A stretch of 64,000 nt of DNA from Fragum whitleyi (GCA_948146395.1 OX411543.1:27854026-27918025); one strand, 5' to 3'. Shown: positions 10,253 to 21,505, counted from the first letter of the stretch. Numbers and translations: made by a program. The notes: generated by a model not told the origin, from the letters alone.

Positions 10253-11332
10253 CAGGCACCAGATGTAAAAGTATTTCTTTTTTATGACACATTGTTAATT
10301 GGCAGTTGAATAAATATGAATAATTATTATACTTCAAAAATAATGAATCATAATGTGAATTGACTTAAATTGATATCAATTAAGGTTGGGGTTATAATTT
10401 GGTCGAGTTGCTTATGGCGTGTTTACAGGTCACAATAATGTTCAACTTGTATTTCTCTTTGTTGTCTAAGCAGTTACACAAATCAAATCACTGTGCAATG
10501 AAAATCCGGGTCTCTTTATTTTTCTGATTTGTCGAAATATTCAATCCGTCGCGTTCTACTGTTTGCCATGCAAACTTTTTACCGAGATGGATTTCTCGAG
10601 AATCTGCGACATTGAAGCCTATCCACGGCGCGCTGAGGACTCGGTCCGGGTTCAGACGAATCAACATCATCATAAACTTACTCTATTTTGGCCAATGTCC
10701 TTGCAAAAAAGACAAAAATAGTCCTATGACACCTTTTAGTTTGATCCAATGCTCAAAAACATGTAAACAAGGAATGGTCCCCGAATAATTTTTGATTTCC
10801 GATGACGAGGTGTCCATTCGCGGGGTACCATATTGATTTTTATTTTGGAGTAGGCTAAATCGCTACGAGATGTACCGGAAGTCGTCTTTCTGCCGACGCT
10901 GTATGTAAAAATTTCACCGCGCCGTTTGGCCCATTTGTTTGATTTTTTCCGCGCCGACTGCAAATTTTTTGCGGCATTCGCGCAATGGCGCGGCCTGGGC
11001 AGAACTCTGGCTTAGGGTTCAAATGAAATGTGGTTACGACAGGAAAACATGGGTAGGTGCAGTAATCACCTAGACATAACTGCAATAATGTTGAAGAAGC
11101 TTTAAACCCAATATAAACAAAAAAATCTAAATGGTAAAATAACTTATTTCTACAAAATCCTTTTTTGATGCCCTCCACAACTCTTGTAAACAGTTCTTCA
11201 TTTTCCACAATGATTTTATTCCAAAAGACATAGATTTTTTTTTATTTCAAAAACTACTTATTATTGACTGCAAATTCTTTTAATTATAACCAGTATGTGT
11301 TTTATGGCAATTGGTTTGATTACACTTTTTAG
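10253..11332. other. Intron containing a CpG-rich stretch (about 10500-11000)
   Basis: Unlike the surrounding sequence this part keeps many CG dinucleotides (TCGCGGGGTACC, CCGCGCCGTTTGG, TTCGCGCAATGGCGCGGCC). Short frames occur on the - strand, but I see no recognisable protein. 11025-11120 resembles the 3' part of the SINE-like repeat at 39505 (GGAAAACATGGGTAGGT, ending in AAACAAAA). Confidence 0.35.
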
Positions 11333-11475
11333 GAAGGACAGAATGTGTACCTCATTTTTTCCGTCCAAGGGAGTGGACATTTCCAAGGTTACGCAAAGAT
11401 GTCATCCATTATTGGGACGGACAGGTCTGCAGATTTTAGCGGTTCAGGTGTGTTTTCTGTGGACTGGGTCAAAAG
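11333..11475 (+). CDS. YTHDC2: YTHDC2 coding exon: central YTH domain
   Basis: The acceptor is CTTTTTAG and the donor GTATGA; it enters in phase 0 and leaves in phase 2. The 47 residues begin EGQNVYLIFSVQGSGHFQGY and end FSGSGVFSVDWVKR. IFSVQGSGHFQG is the beta-strand core of the YTH fold, and the SVQGSGHFQG wording favours YTHDC2 over YTHDC1, which has SVRESGKFQG. The Trp of VDW corresponds to the second Trp of the m6A cage. The following intron is 38.8 kb and holds nearly all the repeats in this window. Confidence 0.95.
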
Positions 11476-11709
11476 GTATGAGGCAATAATTATTTGAAAA
11501 TGTCCATTATCCGAAATTAACTGGTTCTGAAAGTGGGAAACAAGGAAGATTTTTTTCAATGGTCTGGGACATGTAAACCTGAATGTTTTGATTTGGAGTT
11601 CATCATAATATATGGGTATCCTGCTTTTACCTGAGTATTTATTTCAGGTCAAACAAGATGTGTTTGTTAAACACAAAATTAATGTCCCTGCCACTGCCAT
11701 TTTCAGAAT

Positions 11710-12532
11710 TTTTTAGCTCACCTGAGCACAAAGTGCTCAAGGTGAACTATTGGGATCGTAGAATGTCCGTCGTCAGTCGTCCGTCGTGCGTCATGCGTCG
11801 TCCGTCGTCCACAATTTCTTTAAACATCTTCTCCTCCTAAACCAGTGGGCCAATCTTGATGAAACTTGGCAGGGATGTTCCTTGGGTCAAGCTCTACCAA
11901 AGTTGTTCAAATAAATGAAATCCACCCTTAACTTTCCCTTTACCCTTAACAAAAAGGGTGAAAATATGAAAATCTTTAAAAATCTTCTTCTCTGAAACCA
12001 GAAGGCAGACAGCTTTCATATTTGGTATGTAGCATCATCTAGTGGACCTCTACCAAGTTTATTCATATCAAGACCCTGGGGTCATATTTGGGCTTTGCCC
12101 GGGCCCAACCCTTTTTACATAGAATTAAAGAGCGAAAATCTTTAAAAATCTTCTTCTCTGTAACCAGATGGACGGCAGCTTAAATATTTGGTGTGTAGCA
12201 TCACCTAGTGGGCCTCTACCAAGTTTGTTCATATCAAGACCCTTGGGTCATATTTGGGCTTTGCACGGTTGCATCCCTTTATCTCTTATGAGCACGAAGG
12301 GTAAAAAAATGAAAATCTTCAAAAATCTTCTTCTCTGAAACCAGAAGGCAGACAGCTTTCATATTTGGTATGTAGCATCATCTAGTTGACCTCTACCAAG
12401 TTTGTTCATATCAAGACCCTAGGATCATGTATGGGCTTTGCTAGGGCCCAACCCTTTTAACATAGAATATAAGAGTGAAAATCTTTAAAAATCTTCTTTA
12501 ATCGAAACCAGAGGGCACACTGCTTTCATTTT
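11710..12532 (+). mobile_element. H1-family element, 5' part
   Basis: A complete H1 head (AGCTCACCTGAGCACAAAG), GTCCGTCGTC tracts, then about four ~180 bp units. It breaks off at TTTCATTTT, exactly where an H6 head begins. The missing continuation (GGTATGTAGCATCATC) is found at 32434-32879 after an H6 tail. Confidence 0.75.
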
Positions 12533-12880
12533 TATACGCCGCCGGAGGCGGACGTATATTGGCGTCATCTTCTCCGTCTGTCCGTCCGTCCATCCGTCCG
12601 TCCGTCCGCTCTCATGGGGAGTGATTTCTGGTGAGACGTATAGGTAGACTTTTGACTTATGATGAAATTTTCAATTTCCGAGTTGCAACTCAGAAGTAGC
12701 ATTAAAAAACTCACAAATTTGGGCCAATCAGCTCTAAAGGGATGGACAGTTTGTCAATCATCACAAGTTTTTGGACAATCGGACATGGCCGTTAGTTACG
12801 GCCAAGATCACATTTTTTTCAAGTTTGCCCTCTAATATTGTACCAAAATAAATTGGCGGGAATAAAGAATTTTGGGCATG
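12533..12880 (+). mobile_element. H6-family head
   Basis: The hairpin head TATACGCCGCC..GGCGGACGTATA is followed by (GTCC)n and about 200 bp of non-repetitive body. I cannot place a 3' end nearby. H6-type tails (GGCGGCGTATTTTG, end GGCACTCTTGT) occur at 26999 and 32433. Confidence 0.55.
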
Positions 12881-14102
12881 CGCATTGTATGTTTGTAAAA
12901 GCACCTGCTCATATTTAGACCTGCTTCATTCATGTTCATTATTGATAAGACGGGTACCAGCCAAGAAGTCGGCAAAAATCGCGGAAAAGTGTTTCCGCGG
13001 CCATTTTCTTAGTAGGCAGAGGAGCTGCCGGCAGAAAACGAGTGGTAAGCATTATTATCGTTTATTATTTTAAATATTTCATAGAAGCATCTATATCTTT
13101 CTCCTAAAATCACAACAGTTTAGAAGAAAGACCTCCCAGTTGATCGTCGAGATTGAAAGTTTACAGCTTGAGCAGTAATTATTCAACAAAGTCGGTTCGT
13201 TTCAACATTTCCCTGACCGTGAATTTATACCGTTTCCTTTTTTGATTCTTGACAAGAAAACACATACATATAAAACAAAAGAACAGTCACACACTTTAAG
13301 ATTAGTTTATTAGGTATATTTTTTAATAGAATTTATGATCGATCAAATTAAATCGATTAATTTTTGGAACATTTTCGGAAAAAAAAAAAAACTAATCGAG
13401 CATTTCCGGTTATGTCCGCCATGTTGTAATATCTGGTAACTTTCATAATATAACTCGATCTTTTAAAAAATCTTTCGATTTTTTTAAACCCATTTAACCT
13501 ATTAAAACATTATAATCAATTTTTTTAAGCAAACGATTGTCTAATGAAAGCTGTATATTTTTTTACTTTGCCCCTTCTGATTTGCAATGGTAATTCGTGG
13601 ATAGAATGAACCTGGTTTTGAATCGAGGTCCTGTGTAATTACGACGCGAATCACTGCATCCATATTTACCCTGTGTCGTTCTATACCTGTTTCTTTTAAT
13701 TTAGAAATTAAATTTGAGTAAATATTGTAGTAAAGGTCGAAATTGGTTGTAATAAGCCATTTCTTCGTTTTCCACAATATTTTCTACCCAACTGAATGGT
13801 TCATTTATATGATCAAATCCAATTTTTACCTTTCTTGAAACTATTTTAGCAAAGAAAGAAAACATTTGTCACAGCAATTTCTTTATTATACACAATGTTT
13901 TCCCAATAGTTTTTCTTAGGGGTGCCTTAAAGTGTCATTGTTTTTGAATGGGTTGAACAGGGAATTCTTATTTTTCTTATTTCTGTTAAATGACATGGCT
14001 TCTGTAAACATGACCCATTTTTCTTATTGTTGAAAAACACAAGCAACAAATGTAGTAGAAAAAAATGAATTAATGGGGTTTTACACCAATTTAAACAGTT
14101 TT
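12881..14102. other. Intron sequence, nothing recognised
   Basis: AT-rich with no element ends or coding signal. 13765-13800 resembles the inner part of T1 MITEs (TTTTCTACCCAACTGAATGG), so a worn T1 copy may lie around 13760-13900. Confidence 0.4.
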
Positions 14103-14511
14103 AACCCCTGCCGTTTCAGCAAGGGGGTATAGTAATGCTCTCCGTCGTTCATTCTGTCACTCCGTCATTCTGTCATTCCGAGGTTCCGTCACTAAACTTG
14201 TCCGGAGCATATCTCCTACAGTATAATAGCTATCAACTTGAAACTTTATGGGTGGATAGATCTCATGGAGGAGAAATGCAGTGCACAAGAACTACAACTC
14301 TTGCTTGCATAATTTTGGAGTTAATGCCCTTTGTTATTTAAAAGACTTAGATTTTGTTCGGAGCATATCTCCTAAAGTATAATAGCTATCAACTTGAAAC
14401 TTTATGGATGGATAGATCTCATGGAGGAGAAGTGCAGTGCACAAGAACTACAACTCTTGCATATCTCCTAAAGTATAAAAGCTATCAACTTGAAGCATAT
14501 CTCCTAAAGTA

Positions 14512-14681
14512 TTAACCCTTTCCTGTTTTACAAAATTTTGGACCTCTTCAAATTCAGAGGTTTTGCAGACGAAATTTTAAAGTGGATTTAATTTGAAGCA
14601 ATTTCTTCTTTTTTCACAATGTTTCCTCAATCATAAAATCACAGGCACGTAAAAAGCAGGGATTAAACAGCAAAGGGTTAA
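14512..14681. mobile_element. T1 MITE (TTAA-flanked), internally shortened
   Basis: TTAACCCTTTCCTGTTTTAC to AAACAGCAAAGGGTTAA, 170 bp. It lacks about 60 bp of the centre relative to 9283-9511. Inserted in the H7 unit. Confidence 0.75.
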
Positions 14682-14829
14682 AGCTATCAACTTAGCTTTT
14701 TGGGAGGATAAATCTCATGGAAGAGAAGTGCAGTGCACAAGAACTATAACTCTGGCTTGTATAATTTTGGAGTTATTGCCCTTTGTTATTTTTAAGACTT
14801 AGATTTTGTCCGGAGCATATCTCCTAAAG

Positions 14830-15185
14830 CAGGGGTGTGGAAATACGAGTTTCTCCACTTGTCCCTGGACAAGTAAAAGCGGATTTTCTACTCGTCCAGG
14901 ATCAAAATGAACTTGTCGGCTAAAGAGTAAATAGAAAAATTTGAAAAAAACATTGCCTTTTGATGAAGAAAATGCTGGTATCCAGCATTTTCTTCATTAA
15001 AAACAATGTTTTCTACCCTATGATATGAACATTAGGATGATTTCTCTCTTAATTCTTTTAAGTAACATTCCCAGATTTGCCCTGGTATTTACTTGTCCTT
15101 GGACAAGTGGCTTAGAAAAATTTACTTGTCCTCAAGTACAAAAGCCAAAGTCGGACAAGTCGGGCATGGGAATTCCACACCCCTG
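14830..15185. mobile_element. hAT-like MITE with target duplication
   Basis: Inverted ends CAGGGGTGTGGAA and TTCCACACCCCTG; CCTAAAG is duplicated on both sides (14823-14829 and 15186-15192). Inside is a hairpin, AAAATGCTGG..CCAGCATTTT. A second copy starts at 63747. hAT elements usually duplicate 8 bp; here I can see 7. Confidence 0.8.
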
Positions 15186-15391
15186 CCTAAAGTATAATAG
15201 CTATCAACTTGAAACTTTATGGGTGGATAGATCTCATGGAAGAGGAGTGCAGTGCACAAGAACTATAACTGTGGCTTGCATAATTTTGGAGTTATTGCTC
15301 TTTGTTATTTTAAAGACTTAGATTTTGTAGTTTCAGTTTACTATCAAGCTTTCTCGGCGGGGGATGGCCATGTCCTACATGGCTCTTGTTT

Positions 15392-15692
15392 AGTCATATC
15401 GTAGTAGCTGGAGCACCAAACAATGAGCCCTTGTCATTTCTCAAAATAGTACTACGACTGCACCCTTTTCTTGCCCCTGGCGGCTGTCCCACTTCAGTCA
15501 TGGCGAAGGTCTGGCCAACATGTCTGACAAAAATTCTCCAGGTCCAATAACCTTTATGATTCTGTCAGTCCGAATGTCCGGCTCTTTATTTTTTACCAAA
15601 ATGCATTGTAACAGTTAATCATTTCTGTCATTTTGGAAAATGTAACAGGGTTGAGTATAAGGGGTGTTTGTACTCTCTTGCCGTACAAGCTT
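15392..15692. other. Intron sequence, nothing recognised
   Basis: A SINE-like segment (GCTGGAGCACC) is the only hint. No gene. Confidence 0.35.
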
Positions 15693-15790
15693 GCTTTTAT
15701 AGTGACATGGTAGAGCACTCGCTTAGGGACAGAGAGGTCCCGGGTTCGAATCCCAGTGGAGTCAAATATTTATCTTCAGGTTACATTTAC
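15693..15790 (+). repeat. tRNA-like SINE head
   Basis: An A-box-like TGACATGGTAGAGCACTCG and a B-box-like GGTTCGAATCCC at tRNA-like spacing, followed by unrelated sequence. The usual acceptor pairing is poor, so I call a SINE head rather than a functional tRNA gene. Confidence 0.5.
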
Positions 15791-15887
15791 AACATTATGA
15801 AGCTTACTATATCCTTTTGTTGGTTAGATTGTCGTAATCGCAACAACAAGATGATACTAATAAATTGCTACCAAAATATCTTGGGAA

Positions 15888-16285
15888 GTGAAGAAATCCG
15901 TCAATTCAGTAGATCGGTCTGAAAATTGTTTTGTTTCTTGTTCAAAAATTATTGAAACAAAATGGAAAAATGTTATTTCAGGGGCTGTGCATACAAATAA
16001 AATTCTACTTACAGATCAACATCCTTATCTTTATCCTAAAAATCCTAATTTACATATAAACACTGTCCTAACTAAAATGAACTCTGTGCACAACACAGTC
16101 TAGTTCACTTATTGATTTCATCACTCGAGTCACAGTTCCTAGTCTAATCCATCACCACGTTGTCAGAGTACCACCCAAAACGGTCCAAATTCAAAGATTA
16201 GCGCTTCAATATCTCTCTTCCCCCCACGACAAAAATTCTGTCCTCAGTTTGATTGAAGAGAAAAGGGTAGAAGGGTAAAAGTCAA
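15888..16285 (+). pseudogene. Coding-like fragment, unrecognised
   Basis: Two overlapping open stretches with ordinary amino-acid composition: 15888-16103, and a shifted one from about 16080 to 16281 with LIDFITRVTVP and VQIQRLALQYLSS. A single frameshift near 16100 would join them. I recognise no family. It could be a decayed mobile-element gene or chance. Confidence 0.2.
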
Positions 16286-16600
16286 ATCTAACCGTAACCT
16301 GTCAGGCAAAATCAACAGGTAAATCATGAAAAATAAGTTGCTAAAAAAACCATCTCAGGATCAATACAGATAAATATACCCTAAAAACTGCATTTGTGCA
16401 AATTTGGAGATGAAATTTCGCAACAATATATATATAAGCAAATAAATAAAAAATTTGATTTTCAATTATAAATGTTCTTTGAATTATACAGGAAAAGGCC
16501 ACGATATTGTATGTATAACAATATATTGTTACTTGACCACTCATTTTACCAGTATTCAGGGCCCTGAGTTATTACTTATATCCTGACATTCTGACATCCT
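16286..16600. other. Intron sequence, nothing recognised
   Basis: AT-rich with (AT)n; no element ends. Confidence 0.4.
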
Positions 16601-17386
16601 GACCCTTTCCTGTGTAATCCCTGTTTTTTATGTGCCTGCGATTTTATGATTGAGAAAACAGTGTGGAAAAAGAAGAAATTGCTTGTCACAAGCAATTTGT
16701 ATACCACATTACTGTAAACGGCTTTATATTGGCGGTGCCCACATTTGGCGGTTTTTCAGTTTCGATTTAATGGCGGTGATTAATTTTGGCGCATCTTACA
16801 TGCAACGCCAAAATAAAACGTCTTATCTATTTTTCATTTCTCGTTTTAAACCTTGAAAATATAAGAAAGCCAATTTTCTAGAGTAGTGTCATTTTTTTAC
16901 AAACTAAACAATAGTTTGTTTTCACACCTCTCGTAAGAGTAATAATTCATGTACCAGTTCTTCACACATTTTCTCCTTGATTTTCGTTACCAATACTTAA
17001 ACCAACCTGAATCTGCAATTTTGGAATTAATTTTATTAGACATTTACGAACGTTGTCAGCCGATTTTTCTTATTCATATTCGAATAAGAATGATCTGAAT
17101 ATCTTTGAAAAAAGTTAATCAATAAAACCTTAAAAGTATATCGCGCAAGATAACATTTTCCTTACAGTAAACGAATTTTTCATTTCACAATGGCAAATAT
17201 TGGCGGTGGATTATTTTTGGCGCATCTTAGCTCGACCGCCAATATAGCCAAAATAAAACCACCGCCAAAATTACCCCGTTTTCTACCCTACCGAATGGTT
17301 TTCAAATTAAACCCGCTTTAAAGTCTGATATACAAAACCATTGAATTTGGACAAGTCATATATTTTGTAAAACAAAAAAGGGTTAA
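16601..17386. mobile_element. T1 MITE split by a GGCGGT-type element
   Basis: 16601-16698 is the left half of T1 and 17279-17386 the right half, ending AAAGGGTTAA. Between them lies a 580 bp insert (about 16699-17278) with direct copies of TTAC(T/A)GTAAACG, ATTGGCGGTG and TTTTGGCGCATCTTA, closed by an inverse ACCGCCAAAATTA. The insert has no coding capacity and was not identified. Confidence 0.6.
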
Positions 17387-17571
17387 TTTGTGTTTTTGTT
17401 TTGTTGGCACTAAAAAATGACTTCAGATATAAGATTTTTTTTCAAGTTCTGAATACCAAAATAAATTATGACAAAAAAGTTTTTCATACCTAGACTTTGT
17501 CTAGAGCAGATCTCTGAAAGTATTTCAGCTAATACCATGAAACTTTATGTAAACCATGTTGTCGTAAACTA
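17387..17571. other. Intron sequence
   Basis: Contains GGAGCA-like and CAGATCTCTGAAAGTAT wording similar to H7 units; a worn unit is possible. Confidence 0.3.
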
Positions 17572-18305
17572 ACTCTTGTGGGGTTTTTGTCCATTACTTT
17601 TGGGTTGCATATCTTGTCCTTAACTTGTGAGAAAAAAATGAAACCCACAATTCTTGGCCAAAATACAAAATGTATTTTCTTACAACTGGCTGTACTGTCA
17701 AAAGCTAAATATTGTGGGGGTTTTGTCCATTACTTTTGGGTTGCATATCTTGTCCATAACTTGTGAGAAAAAATGAAACCCACAATTCATGGCCAAAATA
17801 CACAAAGTATTTTCTTACAACTGGCCATGCTGTCTTGAGCTAAATCTTGTGAGGTTTTTTGTCCATTACTTTTGGGTTTCATATCTTGTCCATAACTTGA
17901 GAGAAAAAATGAAACCCACAATTCTTGGCCAAAATACTCAATGTCTTTTCTTACAACTGGCCATGCTGTCTTGAGCTAAATCTTGTGAGGTTTTTTGTCC
18001 ATTACTTTTGGGTTGCATGTTTTGTCCATAACTCGTGAGAAAAAATGAAACCCACAATTCATGGCCAATTTTCTTACAACTGGCCATGCTGTCTTCAGCT
18101 AAATCTCGTGGGTTTTTTTGTCCATTACTTTTGGGTTGCATGTTTTGTCCATAACTTGTGAGAAAAAATGAAACCCACAATTCTTGGCCAAAATACACAA
18201 TGTATTTTCTTACAACTGGCCATGCTGTCTTTAGCTAAATCTTGTGGGGTTTTTTGTCCATTACTTTTGGGTATCATGTTTTGTCCACAACTTGAGGACC
18301 CAGAT
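17572..18305 (+). repeat. ~135 bp tandem repeat array, about 5.5 units
   Basis: Unit starts TTGTGGGGTTTTTGTCCATT recur at about 17574, 17711, 17845, 17983, 18103 and 18240. They share CATAACTTGTGAGAAAAAATG and CAACTGGCCATGCTGTC. Long frames on either strand here reflect the repeat, not genes. Confidence 0.8.
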
Positions 18306-18354
18306 GTCCGCACTTTATATTCGTGCATTTTATTTAATAAAATAATTATTTTCA

Positions 18355-18430
18355 GTTTACTTGAAGAAGAAAAAACAGTTGGAAACACTCAAATGCTTTT
18401 CGTCGGACATAGAATGGGCAATATGGGGTA
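18355..18430 (+). other. Possible exon 1 of an unrecognised gene inside the YTHDC2 intron
   Basis: The acceptor-like TATTTTCAG is followed by an open stretch, LLEEEKTVGNTQMLFVGHRM, and a GTAAGT donor. It joins in phase to the candidate at 19094, giving one open frame. I recognise no domain. This could be a nested gene, a decayed mobile-element gene or chance. Confidence 0.25.
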
Positions 18431-18767
18431 AGTAAAGATTCATCCTCAATGGTCCCAAGTCAATTTTTTCTAATCGAACGATGATTAAGTGCAAATATTT
18501 GAAGTAATTAGTCCCCTGCCGAGTGTACACAGGGGAACTATAGTTTTGCCTTCCATTTATAAGCCAATCTGTCTGCTGACATCTGATAACAGATTGATAA
18601 TTCTCAAAACATCATACCCATGATAACTAGCTTTTTAAAAGGAAAAAAGAGCTGAATTTTTAAACCAAAATTTTGCATGTTCTGACCTGTTGGGATTGCA
18701 GGGCGCCAAATTATACCTCTATACAGTCAGTGTTTCTCTTAACTTAAATGTTTAGGGTTATTTATTT

Positions 18768-18840
18768 TACCTGAGCACATCATGCTCACAGTGATCTATT
18801 GTGATCAGTCTATGTCTGTTTCCATCAATAATTTCAATAA
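18768..18840 (+). repeat. H1 head remnant
   Basis: TACCTGAGCACATCATGCTC, then TATTGTGATC, is a worn H1 head without body. Confidence 0.45.
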
Positions 18841-19093
18841 CATAAAAACAACATAAATCACAATATTCCTAGAAGAGAAGTAATCTGTTTTCGGCATAAT
18901 ATCTTGGTGATACTGTTAAACAATGATTTCCAATTATAAAAAGACTTTAACCTACAAATGTGCAAAGGACATTTTGATAGACATGGACTTAGAGAATAGC
19001 AATGCTCTTGTAATCAGAGTATTAAATATAAAAGTTAAATTCACTGACAAAAAAAGCTCTATAAATGAAAATGAACACATGTTTATTTGCAGG

Positions 19094-19201
19094 GCTACAA
19101 GTGATATTCTTGAAAGGACTGCAAAGATTCTGCTCTTGCAGGACCATGCCAGGGTTGGGGACTTTTGCAACAAAAAGCTTGAAGACATACACCTAAGTGG
19201 T
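19094..19201 (+). other. Possible exon 2 of an unrecognised gene
   Basis: TTTATTTGCAG is followed by ATSDILERTAKILLLQDHAR and VGDFCNKKLEDIHLS, then GTAAAT. The phase matches 18355-18430. It leaves in phase 1, which does not fit the next open stretch at 19511, so the model breaks there. Confidence 0.25.
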
Positions 19202-19510
19202 AAATATTTACATACATAATAATAATTGTTTTTACTTACGTATATAGATCTATGTTATGTATTTTGTCGCTTGAGTATGCACTTGACGTGCCACACTCAG
19301 TTTGATGAAACTTTAACAGTAGTGTCTATTGGGCATCTAAATGATGATTTTTATTCTGTTATGGATTTTTTAGTCTGCAAGAATTTTATTGTAAGTGTAG
19401 ATGATTAGAATATGTAACCTCAGCATACATAAGTTGAATAATAAATGATTTGCGTGTAAACTGTTCTACTCAAGTTCACTTTGTTACAAGCTATATTTGA
19501 ATTCATTGCA

Positions 19511-19790
19511 GACATTGTGTTCTCAGACGTCTGCACCCACTCTTGAACAAGCCAATTTTCACCTTGAAGGTGGTGGTGACATTGAAAACAATGATAGTGA
19601 CCTAGATAGTATACAGGAAGCACTCTATGAAGCTGAAGAATTCTTTGCAGAAGAGAAGAACGAGTTTGGGCCTTCAAGAAAAAAAATCTCGGAAAGTGGC
19701 AGTTAAAAAAACTATGTGAACTGAACAAGAAGAAGAAGAGATTAAACAAATTTTAAAAATTTCTTCAAGATCAATACTAGACCGGAACCA
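19511..19790 (+). pseudogene. Possible exon 3 / decayed coding stretch
   Basis: After CATTGCAG comes an acidic open stretch (GGGDIENNDSDLDSIQEALY, EAEEFFAEEKNEFG) to a TAA at 19706. A shifted frame then continues with basic and acidic residues (KKSRKVAVKKT, EEEEIKQILK) as far as a T1 MITE at 19800. Composition looks protein-like, but frames are broken. Confidence 0.25.
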
Positions 19791-19799
19791 AGTTTTCGC

Positions 19800-20028
19800 T
19801 TAACCCTTTCCTGTTTTACAAAATTTTGGACCTGTCCAAATTCAAAGGTTTTGCAGACAAAAATTTAAAGTGGATTTTCTTTGAAAAATAACCATTCAGT
19901 AGGGTAGAAAATGGTGTGGAAAAAAGAAGAAATTGCTTATCAGAAGCAAATTCTTCTTTTTTCACAATGTTTTCTCAATCATAAAATCATAGGCACGTAA
20001 AAAGCAGGGATTAAACAGCAAAGGGTCA
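19800..20028. mobile_element. T1 MITE
   Basis: TTAACCCTTTCCTGTTTTAC to AAACAGCAAAGGGTCAA; the right flank TTAA has mutated to TCAA. It sits directly after the coding-like stretch. Confidence 0.8.
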
Positions 20029-20977
20029 AAGGCTGTTGCCAAAAGCAAACAGAATGGAGTATAAATTCAACATAGGAAAAGGATGTTTTAAAGAAAAAAG
20101 TATTTATAATGATTGATAAACTTAAGTAATCTATGTTTTCTTTAAGATATCTTTTTTCCTATGTATTGAGCTGAGCAAAAAGTTTGTATTATTTCATCAT
20201 ATCTTTTTTACCTTTTATCTGATTGCATTTTTTGTCAACTATGTAATTATCATATGTCTTTATTAATGCAAACAATATTTCTTCTTTTCGTTCAAAGGTC
20301 AAAGCACAATATTCAGGAGCACGATGTAAAACCACTGTTGTAAAGCTCAATGAAACAAGTATTTTCAAATCATGCCAAAGCAAAACTTCTAATATCTTAT
20401 TTTGCGTCAAACGATGTTGCTAAAAATGACAAACGTCACAGCATGCCCCGGGTACCCGATTCCTTATATTTTTAAAGAGTCATGGCAACCCTCCCCCATA
20501 TTTCAATCAATCTCATTGAAACTTACAACATTTACAAACTTTTTGCTGAACCCTCGTACGAGTGGTGAATCTTGGAATCAGCCCAAATTTAAGGGAGCTG
20601 GGACTTCATGTTTTAGGAGCTAATAAGAAAATATTGCTTATTTGAACACAAAGATTTAATATGCATTTTAGATCCCATAGCTTGGAATAAGTTGGGAGAG
20701 GGTGAGATGATCTTTATAAAGAAATGATATGTGAGCAAAATAACATAAGGTATTGAGGCCATGTTGACCAGCATTTTCTTCTTTCATCTCAATATTTTCC
20801 AAATACTCGCCAATGTGGGGCATCAAAACCCTGTCTTGTTCGGGAAAGTGTTAAACACAAAGACATTAGTAAATATATCTACTATTTACTGAAAAATCTT
20901 AAACATTGGTCTTTTGTTGTTTGAAAGGGTTAATGGAAATACATGCCAATCAATTAAATTGATAATGCATATCATGG
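20029..20977. other. Intron sequence, nothing recognised
   Basis: No element ends or coding signal. 20440-20460 holds an isolated GCCCCGGGTACCCG. Confidence 0.4.
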
Positions 20978-21044
20978 CTTTTCAACGAAAACCTTGTAAC
21001 TGCAGCTTGGTTTAAGCTGCAGTTACGAGGTTTTTGTTGAAAAG
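20978..21044. repeat. Fold-back palindrome
   Basis: CTTTTCAACGAAAACCTTGT pairs with ACGAGGTTTTTGTTGAAAAG around CTGCAGCTTGG / TAAGCTGCAG. About 67 bp with a very short loop. Related worn hairpins are near 2190 and 61905-61965. Confidence 0.7.
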
Positions 21045-21214
21045 CAGCGATATGTTCCTTTCAATGAAACATGCGATAAAGCAAAAGATAGCTGGAAATA
21101 GTAATTGATTTGGAGTTTAGAAAAGGCTTACAAGTCATTTGTGTTGAAAGAATTTTTTGGGGGAAATTGAACCGGTAACTAAGTTTGAAAGGATTACAAC
21201 CCAGCATTAGATCA

Positions 21215-21505
21215 GGGGGGGGGGGGGGGCTAACTCTTGGTTAGGCATAAGACTTCCAATCTTGAAGTCGTGGGTTCGATCCCCGACGGCGGCAAATATC
21301 CTTTCAGACGTTTGTCTCTCACCAATGGGTAGATAGATAATCGTAAACCTATGTGAGATAGCAGTCGGAGGCTAGGAAAGGATGTAATGGTAGTACAGGT
21401 GAGAGAAATACCAGGAATCCATTGTTAGGTGCTCTGGCCGCCGCGATATAACTGAAATAATGTTGAAAGCGGCGTAAAACTCCATTCAATCAATCAACTC
21501 TAGCC
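21215..21505 (+). mobile_element. SINE copy preceded by a 15 bp poly-G run
   Basis: G15 at 21215-21229, then a tRNA-like segment with GGTTCGATCCCCGAC, CGTTTGTCTCTCACCAATGG, GGAAAGGATGTAATGG, and a tail ATTCAATCAATCAA. The A-box half is poor. No clear target duplication because of the G run. Confidence 0.7.

Larger units (their letters stand above)
14103..15391 (+). mobile_element. H7-family element with two inserted transposons
   Basis: The head CCCCTGCCGTTTCAGCAAG runs into GGGGGTATA, then CCGTC/TCATTC repeats. Units of ~150 bp carry GGAGCATATCTCCTAAAGTA, TAGCTATCAACTTGAAAC and AAGAACTA. The end is GGCTCTTGTTT. Insertions at 14512-14681 and 14830-15185 interrupt it. Confidence 0.7.

Noticed and set aside
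17938..18388. Two repetitive frames on the - strand
   Set aside because: They are frames of the 135 bp minisatellite.
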